Below the pieces are notes generated by a model that was given only the letters and a program-made list of their open reading frames with translations, was not told where the DNA came from and did no database searches. From Lutibacter sp. A64 (GTDB lineage: Bacteria > Bacteroidota > Bacteroidia > Flavobacteriales > Flavobacteriaceae), in the NCBI RefSeq assembly GCF_022429565.1, contig NZ_CP092487.1, positions 643,501 to 707,500 on the forward strand: a stretch of 64,000 bases of DNA, given 5' to 3'. Position numbers and translations under genes: made by a program. Positions 28,238-36,618 of this stretch are shown piece after piece. Position 1 is the first letter of the stretch. Every line of letters starts with the position of its first letter.

Positions 28238-28389
28238 AATATTGATGCTAATATAGTTTTATAAGAATGTGTTATTTTAAAACTGGACGCTTGTTAGTTG
28301 TTTAATTTGTTCATTTTTTAAAATGAATAAAGACAAAGTTACATTGTTTTTTTGAGTTATGGTTTTGCACTTAAAATAATTGTGTTGTT

Positions 28390-29085
28390 TTATATAAAAC
28401 CTAATAATTTTAAAATAATAGGTGTAAAAATAGCTGTAAATAATCCATTTAAAATTAGTCCCATGCTAGAATAGGCACCAAATCGCTGACTTACCGCCAT
28501 GGCTTCCGCTGTACCTAATCCATGGCTTGCTGTTCCCATAGAAAGACTTTTAGATATTGGATTTTTCACTTTAAAGAGTTGTAATATTCTAAAGCCAGTT
28601 ATAGATCCGAAGATTCCAACTATAACAACCATAGAAGCCGTAAGAGAAGGGATACCTCCTATGGCACTAGAAATGTCTATGGCTAGGGGAGTGGTTACAG
28701 ATTTTGGAGCTATAGAGATAATTACATCATTTGAGGCGCCCAACCATTTAGCAAAAAGCACCCCAGAAACAATTCCAACAATAGAGCCTACCAATTGTGA
28801 AATGAAAATAGGCATCATTTGTTTTTTTATTTTACTTAATTGAAGGTATAGAGGCACCCCTAATGCTACAATAGAAGGTTTTAAAAAAAATGCGATATAT
28901 TTTCCAGCATCTTGATACGTTTCATAAGAAGTACCAGTTAATTTTAAGATTGATATAACAGCAATAATTGTTATTAATATAGGGTTTAAGAGTACCGAAT
29001 TTGTTTTGTTTTGAAGGTATTTTATGAACCAATAAAGAGCAACTGTTATGGTTAATAGTATATAAGGTTCTGAAATTAGTTCCAT
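28390..29085 (-). CDS. lrgB: LrgB/CidB family inner-membrane protein
   Basis: A 231-residue protein with six or more hydrophobic helices. ISIAPKSVTTPLAIDISSAI and SMGTASHGLGTAEAM are the family's conserved motifs. LrgAB proteins influence murein hydrolase activity or export small molecules such as pyruvate or glycolate. The start codon overlaps the stop codon of the LrgA-like gene by one base, so the two are translationally coupled. Confidence 0.93.
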   Translation of the reverse strand: MELISEPYILLTITVALYWFIKYLQNKTNSVLLNPILITIIAVISILKLTGTSYETYQDAGKYIAFFLKPSIVALGVPLYLQLSKIKKQMMPIFISQLVGSIVGIVSGVLFAKWLGASNDVIISIAPKSVTTPLAIDISSAIGGIPSLTASMVVIVGIFGSITGFRILQLFKVKNPISKSLSMGTASHGLGTAEAMAVSQRFGAYSSMGLILNGLFTAIFTPIILKLLGFI

Positions 29086-29447
29086 TACTTATCTTTTGTT
29101 TGCTTATTAGATTTTATTTTTCGTAATACTTGATGCGTAAAACTTGTGCTTAATAATACTAAAATTGTACTCGCTAAAATAGAAACAACTATTGGTATTA
29201 ATTCGTTTGAAATTATATCTAGATAGCACATTATAGCTACACCTGGCGGAATAAAAAAGAATACCATATTGTCTAAAAGAAAATCGGATATTTCTTGTAT
29301 CCACTTAAGATTTACAATTTTAAAATGAAGACCTGCAGTTAATAAAAGCATTCCTATAATACTTGAAGGTATTTTAATACCCGTAAAATAGACTATAATT
29401 TCACCTAAAGTAAGGCAAATAAGTATAATTAATAATTGTCTAATCAT
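29085..29447 (-). CDS. lrgA: LrgA/CidA family holin-like membrane protein
   Basis: A 120-residue membrane protein with four hydrophobic helices. IPSSIIGMLLLTAGLHF and FFIPPGVAIMCYLD match the conserved LrgA motifs. It is thought to form oligomers together with LrgB. No LytSR-type regulator is adjacent. Confidence 0.92.
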   Translation of the reverse strand: MIRQLLIILICLTLGEIIVYFTGIKIPSSIIGMLLLTAGLHFKIVNLKWIQEISDFLLDNMVFFFIPPGVAIMCYLDIISNELIPIVVSILASTILVLLSTSFTHQVLRKIKSNKQTKDK

Positions 29448-29908
29448 AATTGTATTTTTGATTACAAAAGTACTATTCTATAAGAATATACTATTAGTAA
29501 ATTTAATTAAACAACAATTTTTTTTAGTACTGTTCTGAATGTAACATAATTTAAAGCATAGGAGTTATTGTAATTTATGAAACTCTATTTTTAATTTATA
29601 AACCTTTTAAGTGTTATAATTTATTATGAAATTTTAGTTTTTGATCTTTTGTCAACTTTTGTTTCTACTTGTAATACTTGTTTTTTACTTGAATTGTTTG
29701 AAATCTAATATTTATAAAATTTATAGTTGAAAATCCATTTATTAGTGCTTTGTTGTATTTTGAATGTAAAAGTATACCATTTGTTAGGTGAATTGAAATT
29801 AAATTTTATATTTGCAATAACTAACTAAAAGTCTTCTTATCGTCTCCATAAAATCATTTAACAATGTTTTAAATTAGATATTAAGTTTTCTTTTTTAAAC
29901 TATTTTAA
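29448..29908. other. Gene-free stretch between divergent lrgA and the T9SS protein gene
   Basis: This very AT-rich stretch holds no open frame of note and no repeat shared with the mosaics. It presumably contains the promoters of both divergent units; only the element at 29807-29814 is recognisable. Confidence 0.7.
29807..29814 (+). promoter_or_regulatory. Putative -7 element for the T9SS-protein gene cluster
   Basis: The sequence tatatttg fits TAnnTTTG, about 95 bases before the start codon at 29909. A TTG at 29781-29783 is somewhat far upstream (23-base spacer). Confidence 0.45.
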
Positions 29909-30427
29909 ATGAAACAAAAATTACTTTTCACGAATCTCTTACTTTTATTTTTTATTCAAATTTTACAAGCTCAAAACAGTTCCAGTACCTATTTAGTGCG
30001 CGCTACCACTGGAGTTGCTGGGTCTTCAGAAAATGTTGCGATAAACAACCAGAATTATGTTGTGCAACAAAGTTTTGGCCAAGCTGGTGCAATAGGCACG
30101 TTTAGTACTGAAAACTATACGATACGCCAAGGTTTTATTCAACCGGATGTATTGGCAAAAATTAGAGATACAAGCATTCCATTAAATTTAGAAGCTATTA
30201 TTTATCCAAACCCTTTTATAGAAAGTGTTACCATTTCCTTTTCAGAACAAATAACAGACAAAGTAGATGTTGCTGTTTTTGATATATTGGGACGCTTGGT
30301 ATTTTCAAAAAACTATACTGCCGATCAAAACATACAATTACAGTTTAACAATCTTTCAGTTGCTGATTACATTTTAAAGGTAACAGCCAACAACAAGCAA
30401 TTTGTAAAAAAAATACTTAAAAAGTAA
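29909..30427 (+). CDS. Small secreted protein with T9SS type A sorting domain
   Basis: A 172-residue exported protein. A signal peptide ends at about residue 22 (IQILQAQ). The C-terminal 75 residues form a type IX sorting domain: IIYPNPFIESVTISF, VFDILGRLVFS and YILKVTANNKQFVKKILKK. The remaining 70 residues are Gly/Ser/Asn-rich with QSFGQAGAIGTF and RQGFIQP, a pattern common upstream of sorting domains. It is probably attached to or released from the cell surface. It leads a three-gene group of envelope proteins. Confidence 0.88.
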   Translation: MKQKLLFTNLLLLFFIQILQAQNSSSTYLVRATTGVAGSSENVAINNQNYVVQQSFGQAGAIGTFSTENYTIRQGFIQPDVLAKIRDTSIPLNLEAIIYPNPFIESVTISFSEQITDKVDVAVFDILGRLVFSKNYTADQNIQLQFNNLSVADYILKVTANNKQFVKKILKK

Positions 30428-30504
30428 GAGTCATTATTTTGTGTTATTTACAAATTCGTCCCATTTTAAAAATCAAATGCATTCACTAACTAAATAGATT
30501 ATTT

Positions 30505-31149
30505 ATGAAAAAAATTACCTTATTACTTCTGCTATTAACATCAACAATAGCCATTGCACAACAATTATATGTAGAAGGTGGGAAAACATCCACTTCATTC
30601 GATTATGAAAACTCACAAGGAAGTAGCCTTGAAAATTTGCAAGCAACTAGCAATAGCTATATGGAAGTTGGTTATAGGAATCAACTATTTACAGAAAACC
30701 TACATCTAAATGTAGGATTGGATTATGTAAGTTATGGAGCTATAGGAAGCGATATTGCTTTAGGAAACTATATGGAATGGAATGTGAACTATGCTGGCTT
30801 AAACCTTGGTTTAGATTATAACCTATTTCATATTAAAAAAGCAAGTGTATACCTAAAAGGAGGTATGTCTGCAGGATTTTTTGTTCAGGGAACTCAAACA
30901 TTTAATAACAACGTAATTGATTTAAAAAATAATGATGATTTTGATACCACTTTAATTTCAATAAAGGCTGGGGTAGGATTTTCACATCCAATTTCAGAAA
31001 ACCTTTCTTTTTATGTACAATATCTGTATGGAAAAAGTTTAGATATGGCTTCAGGTGATGCGGAATTAAAAATTGCAAGTAACAAGGTTGGTTTTGGATT
31101 GTTAATTAATCTTTCTAAAAAAGAAGCAACAGGAATAAGTATAGACTAA
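30505..31149 (+). CDS. Outer-membrane beta-barrel protein
   Basis: A 214-residue exported protein with a signal peptide ending around residue 18 (TIAIAQ). The mature part alternates hydrophobic and polar residues in about eight strands (for example YAGLNLGLDYNLFHIKKASV), as in OmpX/OmpW-like porin-family barrels. It lies between a T9SS-sorted protein and a large repeat protein and may anchor or accompany them; this is an inference from order only. Confidence 0.75.
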   Translation: MKKITLLLLLLTSTIAIAQQLYVEGGKTSTSFDYENSQGSSLENLQATSNSYMEVGYRNQLFTENLHLNVGLDYVSYGAIGSDIALGNYMEWNVNYAGLNLGLDYNLFHIKKASVYLKGGMSAGFFVQGTQTFNNNVIDLKNNDDFDTTLISIKAGVGFSHPISENLSFYVQYLYGKSLDMASGDAELKIASNKVGFGLLINLSKKEATGISID

Positions 31150-31185
31150 AAAATCAACACAAACAATTATTTAAAACAAACAATT

Positions 31186-33930
31186 ATGAAAAGAATATTA
31201 CTCTTATTAGTATTATTAGTAACCATGTTTCAAAGTTTTTCACAAACTAAAGGGATTAGTTACCAAGCGGTTATTTTAAATCCGCAACCACAGGAATTAC
31301 CTGGGCAAAACGCCGAGAACAATATTTTGGCAAACAGCACTGTCTCCATTCAATTTACTATTGTAAATGCATCAGGAACTGAAGAATATCAGGAGCAGCA
31401 TAGTACAACAACAGATAAGTATGGTATGTTAAATCTATTAATAGGAACCGGTTCTCCAACAAGCGGTACTAGTTTTACAGATGTTTTTTGGGACGGTGCT
31501 ACAAAGAAATTAAAAGTCGGGATTGACTTTAAAGGAGGTACTAATTATAGTGCTTTAAGTGAGCAGGATCTAACTTATATGCCACAACCGCCAACGCAGG
31601 AAACAACACAACAAATTGTAGGTAATTCAGCATCAATTTTAGAAGAAGTAGCAAGAGCCACAGCAGCAGAACAAATAAATGCAAATGGTATTTCTGCGTT
31701 AGAAGCAGAACAAGTAATTCAGAATTCTGCAATAACTTTAAACTCAGCCAAAGTTGGAATTACACCAGCTCAGATTACAACCATTAGTAATACAACTGGT
31801 ATAAACACTGGTGATCAGGATATCTCGGGAATTGCAATAAATGCAACTACGATTTCAGAAGAAGTAACAAGAGCCAAAGCTGCAGAAGCAGCAAATCTAA
31901 CGGCAATTTCCACTTTACAAGGAGAGCAAATTATTCAAAATAATGCTATTTCATTGAATACAGCAAAAGTAAGTGATATAAATCATGTAGCTGTTTCTAC
32001 AACAGATGATTTAACTGAGGGAACAACTAATTTATATTATACAGAAGCGCGTGTAACAGCAAATACAGCAGTAGCAGCGAGTACAACGCATGCAACAAAA
32101 ACAGACAATCCACATTCAGTAACCAAAGCACAAGTAGGTTTAGGAAATGTAAATAATACAAGTGATGCAGATAAACCAGTTAGTGATTTAACACAAACAG
32201 CCTTAGATGGTAAGGTAGATGAAAATTCGGCAATTACCGGAGCTACAAAAACCAAAATTACGTATGACGCCAAAGGGTTGGTTACTGCAGGAGCAGATGC
32301 AACTACAACAGATATAGCAGAGGGTACAAATTTATATTATACAGAAGCTAGGGTAGCAGCCAATACAGCAGTAGCAGCGAGTACAATGCATGCAACAAAA
32401 ACAGACAATCCACATTCAGTAACCAAAGCACAAGTAGGTTTAGGAAATGTAAATAATACAAGTGATGCAGATAAACCAGTTAGCACAGCTACACAAACAG
32501 CCTTAGACGGTAAGGTAGATGAAAATTCGGCAATTACCGGAGCTACAAAAACCAAAATTACGTATGACGCCAAAGGGTTGGTTACTGCAGGAGCAGATGC
32601 AACTACAACAGATATAGCAGAGGGTACAAATTTATATTATACAGAAGCTAGGGTAGCAGCCAATACAGCAGTAGCAGCGAACACAACGCATGCAACAAAA
32701 ACAGACAATCCACATTCAGTAACCAAAGCACAAGTAGGTTTAGGAAATGTAAATAATACTTCTGATGCCAATAAACCAGTTAGCACAGCTACACAAACAG
32801 CCTTAGACGGTAAGGTAGATGAAAATTCGGCAATTACTGGAGCTACAAAAACCAAAATTACGTATGACGCCAAAGGGTTGGTTACTGCAGGAACAGATGC
32901 AACTACAACAGACATAGCAGAGGGTACAAATTTATATTATACAGAAGCTAGGGTAGCAGCAAATACAGCAGTAGCAGCGAGTACAACGCATGCAACAAAA
33001 ACAGACAATCCACATTCAGTAACCAAAGCACAAGTAGGTTTAGGAAATGTAAATAATACAAGTGATGCAGATAAACCAGTTAGTGATTTAACACAAACAG
33101 CCTTAGATGGTAAGGTAGATGAAAATTCGGCAATTACTGGAGCTACAAAAACCAAAATTACGTATGATGCCAAAGGTTTGGTTACCGCAGGAGCCGATGC
33201 AACCACAGCAGATATAGCAGCAAGTACAGATAAAAATTATGTAACAGATGCACAACAAACTGTAATAGCTTCAATTTCTAATACAGGTAGTGGAAATATA
33301 ATTACGTCAACGGAACGTACGAAATTAAATACAATAGAAGCTGGAGCTGATGTAACTGATGCTGTAAATGTAGCAGCTTCTGGAGCTGTTATGACATCAG
33401 GAGATCAAACAATAACTGGTTCTAAAACATTTACTGGAACTACAAAATTTGCAGATGGCACACAAGGAGCTGGTAAAGTTTTAACTTCTGACGCTAGTGG
33501 TAATGCAAGTTGGCAAGTGAGTGGAGGTGCCTCTACAATGCCAGAGTATGTCTACGCTTATATTGGAAACGCGAGTACATTAGGTCCACAAACATTGACT
33601 GCTATGTGGCCATCAAGTACTTATGTAAATGGAGTTGTAATGAACGGATCATCAATTACCTTGCACGCGAATAAAATGTATGAGGTAACAGTTGCTTTCT
33701 ATATTTACAATGCATCAGGAGGACATACATTCAAAATGAAAGATGCAACGAATTCTGCTTACCTTGGAACGGAAATTTATTTTGGTCAAGGTGGTTCTGA
33801 TGTATCTTACAATATGTCAACAACAAACTTCTTATTTAAACCATCTACTGACGTGAATTTGGAACTTGAGAAAACACAAGGGACAGATGTTAACCTAATA
33901 GGTAAGATTGTTGTAAAAGAAATCAGATAA
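31186..33930 (+). CDS. Large exported repeat protein, phage tail-fibre-like
   Basis: A 914-residue exported protein. After a signal peptide (residues 1-19) an N-terminal beta domain of about 115 residues begins KGISYQAVILNP, as in many Bacteroidetes surface proteins. A helical linker follows, then four 100-residue repeats (bases about 32035-33234), each with the tail-collar motif TDNPHSVTKAQVGLGNVNNT. Next come a TITGSKTFTGTTKF stalk segment and a C-terminal domain of about 130 residues (from MPEYVYAYIGNAS) that resembles a C1q/TNF-like head. No T9SS sorting domain is visible. The layout suggests a trimeric surface fibre or adhesin. It ends at a strong terminator. Confidence 0.8.
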   Translation: MKRILLLLVLLVTMFQSFSQTKGISYQAVILNPQPQELPGQNAENNILANSTVSIQFTIVNASGTEEYQEQHSTTTDKYGMLNLLIGTGSPTSGTSFTDVFWDGATKKLKVGIDFKGGTNYSALSEQDLTYMPQPPTQETTQQIVGNSASILEEVARATAAEQINANGISALEAEQVIQNSAITLNSAKVGITPAQITTISNTTGINTGDQDISGIAINATTISEEVTRAKAAEAANLTAISTLQGEQIIQNNAISLNTAKVSDINHVAVSTTDDLTEGTTNLYYTEARVTANTAVAASTTHATKTDNPHSVTKAQVGLGNVNNTSDADKPVSDLTQTALDGKVDENSAITGATKTKITYDAKGLVTAGADATTTDIAEGTNLYYTEARVAANTAVAASTMHATKTDNPHSVTKAQVGLGNVNNTSDADKPVSTATQTALDGKVDENSAITGATKTKITYDAKGLVTAGADATTTDIAEGTNLYYTEARVAANTAVAANTTHATKTDNPHSVTKAQVGLGNVNNTSDANKPVSTATQTALDGKVDENSAITGATKTKITYDAKGLVTAGTDATTTDIAEGTNLYYTEARVAANTAVAASTTHATKTDNPHSVTKAQVGLGNVNNTSDADKPVSDLTQTALDGKVDENSAITGATKTKITYDAKGLVTAGADATTADIAASTDKNYVTDAQQTVIASISNTGSGNIITSTERTKLNTIEAGADVTDAVNVAASGAVMTSGDQTITGSKTFTGTTKFADGTQGAGKVLTSDASGNASWQVSGGASTMPEYVYAYIGNASTLGPQTLTAMWPSSTYVNGVVMNGSSITLHANKMYEVTVAFYIYNASGGHTFKMKDATNSAYLGTEIYFGQGGSDVSYNMSTTNFLFKPSTDVNLELEKTQGTDVNLIGKIVVKEIR
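32035..33234 (+). repeat. Four in-frame 300-bp tandem repeats
   Basis: Units begin near 32035, 32335, 32635 and 32935 with tattatacagaagc. They are nearly identical at DNA level; variation is confined to a few codons, such as agtgattta versus agcacagct and gatgcagat versus gatgccaat. Units 1 and 4 share the agtgattta version, whereas units 2 and 3 share the other. Confidence 0.95.
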
Positions 33931-33951
33931 CCAAATAAACTTTGGCGTAAT

Positions 33952-33982
33952 AAGGCTGTCTCCATTGGAGACAACCTTTTAC
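33952..33982 (+). terminator. Terminator of the fibre-like gene
   Basis: Stem tgtctcc/ggagaca with a 3-base loop, extended by aagg/cctt around a mismatch and followed by T-rich sequence, 20 bases after the stop codon. Confidence 0.9.
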
Positions 33983-34083
33983 TTTTTACTGAGAATTTAA
34001 AATAGTTTATTCTTTCCAAGAACACGGTTGGTGTAATTGACAAATTTCTAATAGGCTTCAGATTACTAACCCAAATGAAAGAT

Positions 34084-34118
34084 AAAAAAAGGGCTGCTAT
34101 GGCAACCCTTTTTTATTT
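34084..34118. terminator. Second hairpin with T-run
   Basis: Stem aaggg/ccctt with inner tgc/gca pairs, A-run before and T-run after, so it can work in either direction. It lies beside the degenerate tRNA copy at 34135. Confidence 0.8.
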
Positions 34119-34134
34119 AAGTAAGTTTTTCTTT

Positions 34135-34193
34135 TCTCTAATTTTGTAGCGTGATGCAGAATTGAATTGCAGATCTCGGGGTATGAGTCTGAC
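34135..34193 (-). repeat. Degenerate copy of the tRNA-Met 3' half and flank (copy A)
   Basis: From tctctaattttgtagcgtg to tctgac this matches the tRNA-Met gene region 36606-36667 with a handful of substitutions and one missing base. It covers the acceptor 3' strand, T arm, variable loop and part of the anticodon arm. The rest of the tRNA is absent. Such partial direct repeats are typical attachment-site scars of integrative elements. Confidence 0.85.
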
Positions 34194-34196
34194 TGT

Positions 34197-34313
34197 CATA
34201 TTACACAGAAAATGAAAGAAGTTTCAAAACTCATGGATATAACAGTTATTGATCACTTGATTGTTTCAAGTTCTCAAAGTTTCTACAGTTTTTCAGATGA
34301 AGGAATCTTGTAA
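34197..34313 (+). pseudogene. C-terminal scar of a RadC-like (JAB domain) protein
   Basis: The open frame reads HITQKMKEVSKLMDITVIDH followed by LIVSSSQSFYSFSDEGIL and stop. This is the recognisable last 40 residues of RadC-family proteins (KIKEAGKLLDIxVLDHIII...YYSFADEGLI). The sequence upstream is the tRNA copy, so the rest of the gene is missing. RadC homologues are frequent cargo of Bacteroidetes integrative elements. Confidence 0.75.
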
Positions 34314-34513
34314 AATTAAATGTTTATCTGGTGTAAACTAGATAGGCGTTTTCTTAGTTTTTCAAGAAGCACAGTTATTTCTTAAATAGTAAGAAGCATA
34401 AAATTAATAAGTTAAGTTAGTAATTTAGACTTACTAAAAATAAGTACAAGGTATTTTGTAACATATAAAGAATTGTTATTTTTAGCTAGCGATTTACACC
34501 GTAAATCTCAGCT

Positions 34514-34858
34514 TTGTTGTTAAGTTGTTCTAAAGATGATTCATCGGGTGCACTTACTGCACAAGAGAAAAAAATGATAGGGAAGTGGTACGAGGTTGAA
34601 GTTGAATTTGGAGGAACTGTCTCAGATACATCTTGCGAAACATGCTATATAGAATTCTATTCAAGTGAAACAAGTGACGGGGCTTTTAACGGTAAAATGT
34701 CAAATGATATGTCCTCAAATATTCCATTTATATGGGGTACAGGTGAAGACGGTAAAATTTATGTGATGATGGATTTAGTTTTGGAGGCGAATATAGAAAC
34801 TAGTTCAAAATTGGTTCTTGATAGTGGTATTTTTAGATGGGTGTATCGTAAAGAATAA
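34514..34858 (+). pseudogene. Lipoprotein gene lacking its signal peptide (probably truncated)
   Basis: The frame begins LLLSCSKDDSSGALTAQEKK, which is the end of a lipoprotein signal with its lipobox Cys, but an in-frame stop lies at 34502, only four codons before the first possible start (TTG), so the hydrophobic leader is missing. The remaining residues (IGKWYEVEVEFGGTVSDTSC, then CYIEFYSSE) resemble lipocalin-like small secreted proteins of Bacteroidetes. Either the 5' end was lost when the surrounding elements decayed or a frameshift separates it; no leader was found in the other frames. It sits between two tRNA scars. Confidence 0.6.
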
Positions 34859-34893
34859 TAATAAGATATTTAAAAGGCTGATATATACCAACT

Positions 34894-34944
34894 TTTACTT
34901 AATCAACTCCTGCAATGTAAATTTTTGGTTTTCATTTAAATTAG
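34894..34944 (-). pseudogene. Second scar of the integrase N-terminus
   Basis: On the minus strand this reads KPKIYIAGVD and then hits a stop caused by a one-base deletion relative to the copy at 36268-36498 (KPKIYITGADLSKR). The start codon and upstream bases present in the other copy are deleted, and similarity resumes at catttaaattag (34933-34944). It adjoins a terminator and tRNA copy B in the same order as the other integrase scar. Confidence 0.75.
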
Positions 34945-34948
34945 GTAT

Positions 34949-34985
34949 AAAAAAACGGTTTAGAAATTTAAACCGTTCGTTTTGT
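34949..34985. terminator. Hairpin next to tRNA copy B
   Basis: Stem aacggttta/taaaccgtt with A-run before and T-rich sequence after. It matches the hairpin at 36571-36602 beside the intact tRNA, so it belongs to the duplicated segment. Confidence 0.85.
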
Positions 34986-35000
34986 TTTATTTAAATTATA

Positions 35001-35040
35001 TAGCGTGAGGCAGAGTTGAACTGCAGACCTCGTATTGATT
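35001..35040 (-). repeat. Degenerate copy of the tRNA-Met 3' end (copy B)
   Basis: The sequence tagcgtgaggcagagttgaa and ctgcagacctc match the tRNA-Met acceptor and T arm at 36619-36650 with two substitutions, then diverge. Together with the hairpin and integrase scar it forms an imperfect copy of 36442-36660. Confidence 0.85.
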
Positions 35041-35197
35041 ATGTTTTTTCCGAATTTTAACCGTTTTACGGGGCTTATGCTGTATGATAATGTTAAACTA
35101 TATACAATTTACATTAAAAATATAATTCTTGAAATCTTGCTACTGGGTTAAAACAAATTTTTCAATCGAGTGTTTAACCCTTTGTAACAAAACGAAT

Positions 35198-35794
35198 TTA
35201 TTTTAAAGATTTTAATTGTTTAATTAATTCTTCAGGACTCATTCTAGTTTTATAATCAGGATTTACATACTCATAAAGTATTTTTCCATCAACACCAATA
35301 ACAAACAATGAAGGGACTGGTAATATACCTGAGTTTTTATCTCCTGAATATTTTAAAAGCATGTTACTGTATTTTTCTGGGGCTTTATATGCAATTCCCA
35401 TACTTTTAATTAATGAACCATCTGCATCAGAATATAAGTCATAACTCAATTCGTTTTTAGAAATAGATTCTTTTAATTCTGTTGGAGAATCTGGACTTAT
35501 TCCAACAATTTTATAACCAAGTTCTAAAATTTCACTTTTTGATTGTCCAACTGCTGCTAAATGTTTGTTGCAATAAGGGCACCATCCACCTCTATAAAAT
35601 AAAAGAACTGTAGGTTTTGTTTTCACTATGTCTTCAAGAGAAACTTGGATGTTTTCTAAAGAAGTAAGTTTAATAGTTGGTACTTTGTCACCAACTTTTA
35701 ATGGAGTTACATCTTCTGCATTTTCTGCAACTTGGGCAAAACCTGTTGTTATTATAATTAAAAACATTGAGATTGATAGTACTAATTTTTTCAT
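35198..35794 (-). CDS. Periplasmic peroxiredoxin-like (AhpC/TSA) redoxin
   Basis: A 198-residue exported thioredoxin-fold protein. The signal peptide ends near residue 20 (IIITTGFAQ). LLFYRGGWCPYCNKHLAAVG places a CPYC redox pair at the N-terminus of the first helix, and IVGISPDSPTELKES is typical of AhpC/TSA proteins. It may reduce peroxides or thiols in the periplasm. It lies alone inside the tRNA-bounded scar region, so it may be surviving element cargo, although its sequence looks ordinary for the clade. Coding frame is intact. Confidence 0.85.
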   Translation of the reverse strand: MKKLVLSISMFLIIITTGFAQVAENAEDVTPLKVGDKVPTIKLTSLENIQVSLEDIVKTKPTVLLFYRGGWCPYCNKHLAAVGQSKSEILELGYKIVGISPDSPTELKESISKNELSYDLYSDADGSLIKSMGIAYKAPEKYSNMLLKYSGDKNSGILPVPSLFVIGVDGKILYEYVNPDYKTRMSPEELIKQLKSLK

Positions 35795-36117
35795 AAGTGT
35801 TATTATTTTATATTAGTTTGTTTAGTCTATTATAAATAGTTTCCTTTCAAAATTTAATAGATTATTTTTAAAATTATTTAAATATCTCTTATATGTTCTT
35901 TAATTCGGATACTGTTTTTATAAAGATTCCACAACAATTTTTTCAATTGTCATTTTCTAAAAACTAAAAAATTAAGTGATGGTTTTTATATCTGAAAATT
36001 GTTTTTATTATTAAAGATATAAGGTTTTTATAAGTATTGTGCAGCTGGAAAATTGGAGATATTTCGTTTGTAGTAAATTGTCTAGTTTTAAAATATGGCT
36101 ACAGGTTAAAATTGAAT
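35795..36117. other. Gene-free stretch upstream of the redoxin gene
   Basis: AT-rich DNA in which I see no gene, tRNA or repeat. It should contain the redoxin promoter, but no clear TAnnTTTG element at a good distance was identified. Confidence 0.6.
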
Positions 36118-36249
36118 TTACGTTGCTAATTTATATACCATATTTGGTGTTTTAAAGTCTAAAGATAAGTGTAATTTTACTTGATTGTATAATTTAATTG
36201 CATTTAATATTAGTCTTTTTTCTTTTATACAAAGCCTTATTACGTACTC
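36118..36249 (-). pseudogene. C-terminal scar of an IS3-family transposase
   Basis: On the minus strand the frame reads LILNAIKLYNQVKLHLSLDF then KTPNMVYKLAT and stop. This matches the end of IS3-type OrfB transposases (IxLYNxxRPHxSLxxKTPNEVY), although the usual Arg-Pro pair is replaced. An in-frame stop lies just upstream, and the DDE catalytic core is absent. It abuts the end of the integrase scar. Confidence 0.65.
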
Positions 36250-36267
36250 TTATGCATTCTTTAAGTT

Positions 36268-36498
36268 CTAGACTACAAAAGGGATGTATCCTTTTTTTAA
36301 GAGTTTAAGGATTTTCTTTCTATAGGTAGAAAATATAAATAATCGATCTTCTTTTGTACGTATTCGCTTTTCCATAAAAGGGAGTTGCACGTTTTAGCTT
36401 CCCAGTTTTTGATTTCGATAAGAGGAATAAACGTATGAGCGTTTACTTAAATCAGCTCCTGTAATGTAAATTTTTGGTTTTGTAAAATTCTTTCTCAT
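36268..36498 (-). pseudogene. N-terminal scar of a tyrosine recombinase (integrase)
   Basis: On the minus strand, from an ATG at 36498, the frame reads MRKNFTKPKIYITGADLSKR then SYVYSSYRNQKLGS. After a frameshift it continues TGKLKRATPFYGKA, and in the first frame again KEDRLFIFSTYRKKILKLLK. This is the characteristic N-terminus of Bacteroidetes phage-type integrases (KPKIYxxxxDLSKRWYVYxSYRNPxTGKLxR). The SAM-like core-binding end and the whole catalytic domain are missing. It sits about 120 bases downstream of the intact tRNA-Met 3' end, where an integrase of a tRNA-inserted element would be. Confidence 0.8.
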
Positions 36499-36570
36499 TG
36501 ACAAATCGTATGCAAAATAGTACGCATTTTCAACACTAAAGACAAGAATTTCATTTAAATTAGACAAAAA

Positions 36571-36602
36571 AAACGGTTTAGGAATACTAAACCGCTTGTT
36601 TT
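36571..36602. terminator. Hairpin downstream of tRNA-Met
   Basis: Stem cggttta/taaaccg with an A-run on one side and T-rich DNA on the other. It lies just past the tRNA 3' end on the minus strand and can terminate the tRNA transcript. Confidence 0.8.
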
Positions 36603-36618
36603 CAAATCTCTAATTTTG

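Noticed and set aside
32037..33206. Four similar minus-strand frames opposite the fibre gene
   Set aside because: They mirror the in-frame 300-bp repeats and are antisense shadows of the true gene.
31186..33930. Prophage tail gene
   Set aside because: No other phage gene is nearby, and the protein has a signal peptide and a Bacteroidetes-type N-terminal domain.
34321..34385. Short minus-strand frame ending LRKRLSSLHQINI
   Set aside because: It looks protein-like, but only about 20 codons remain and I cannot tie it to a family.
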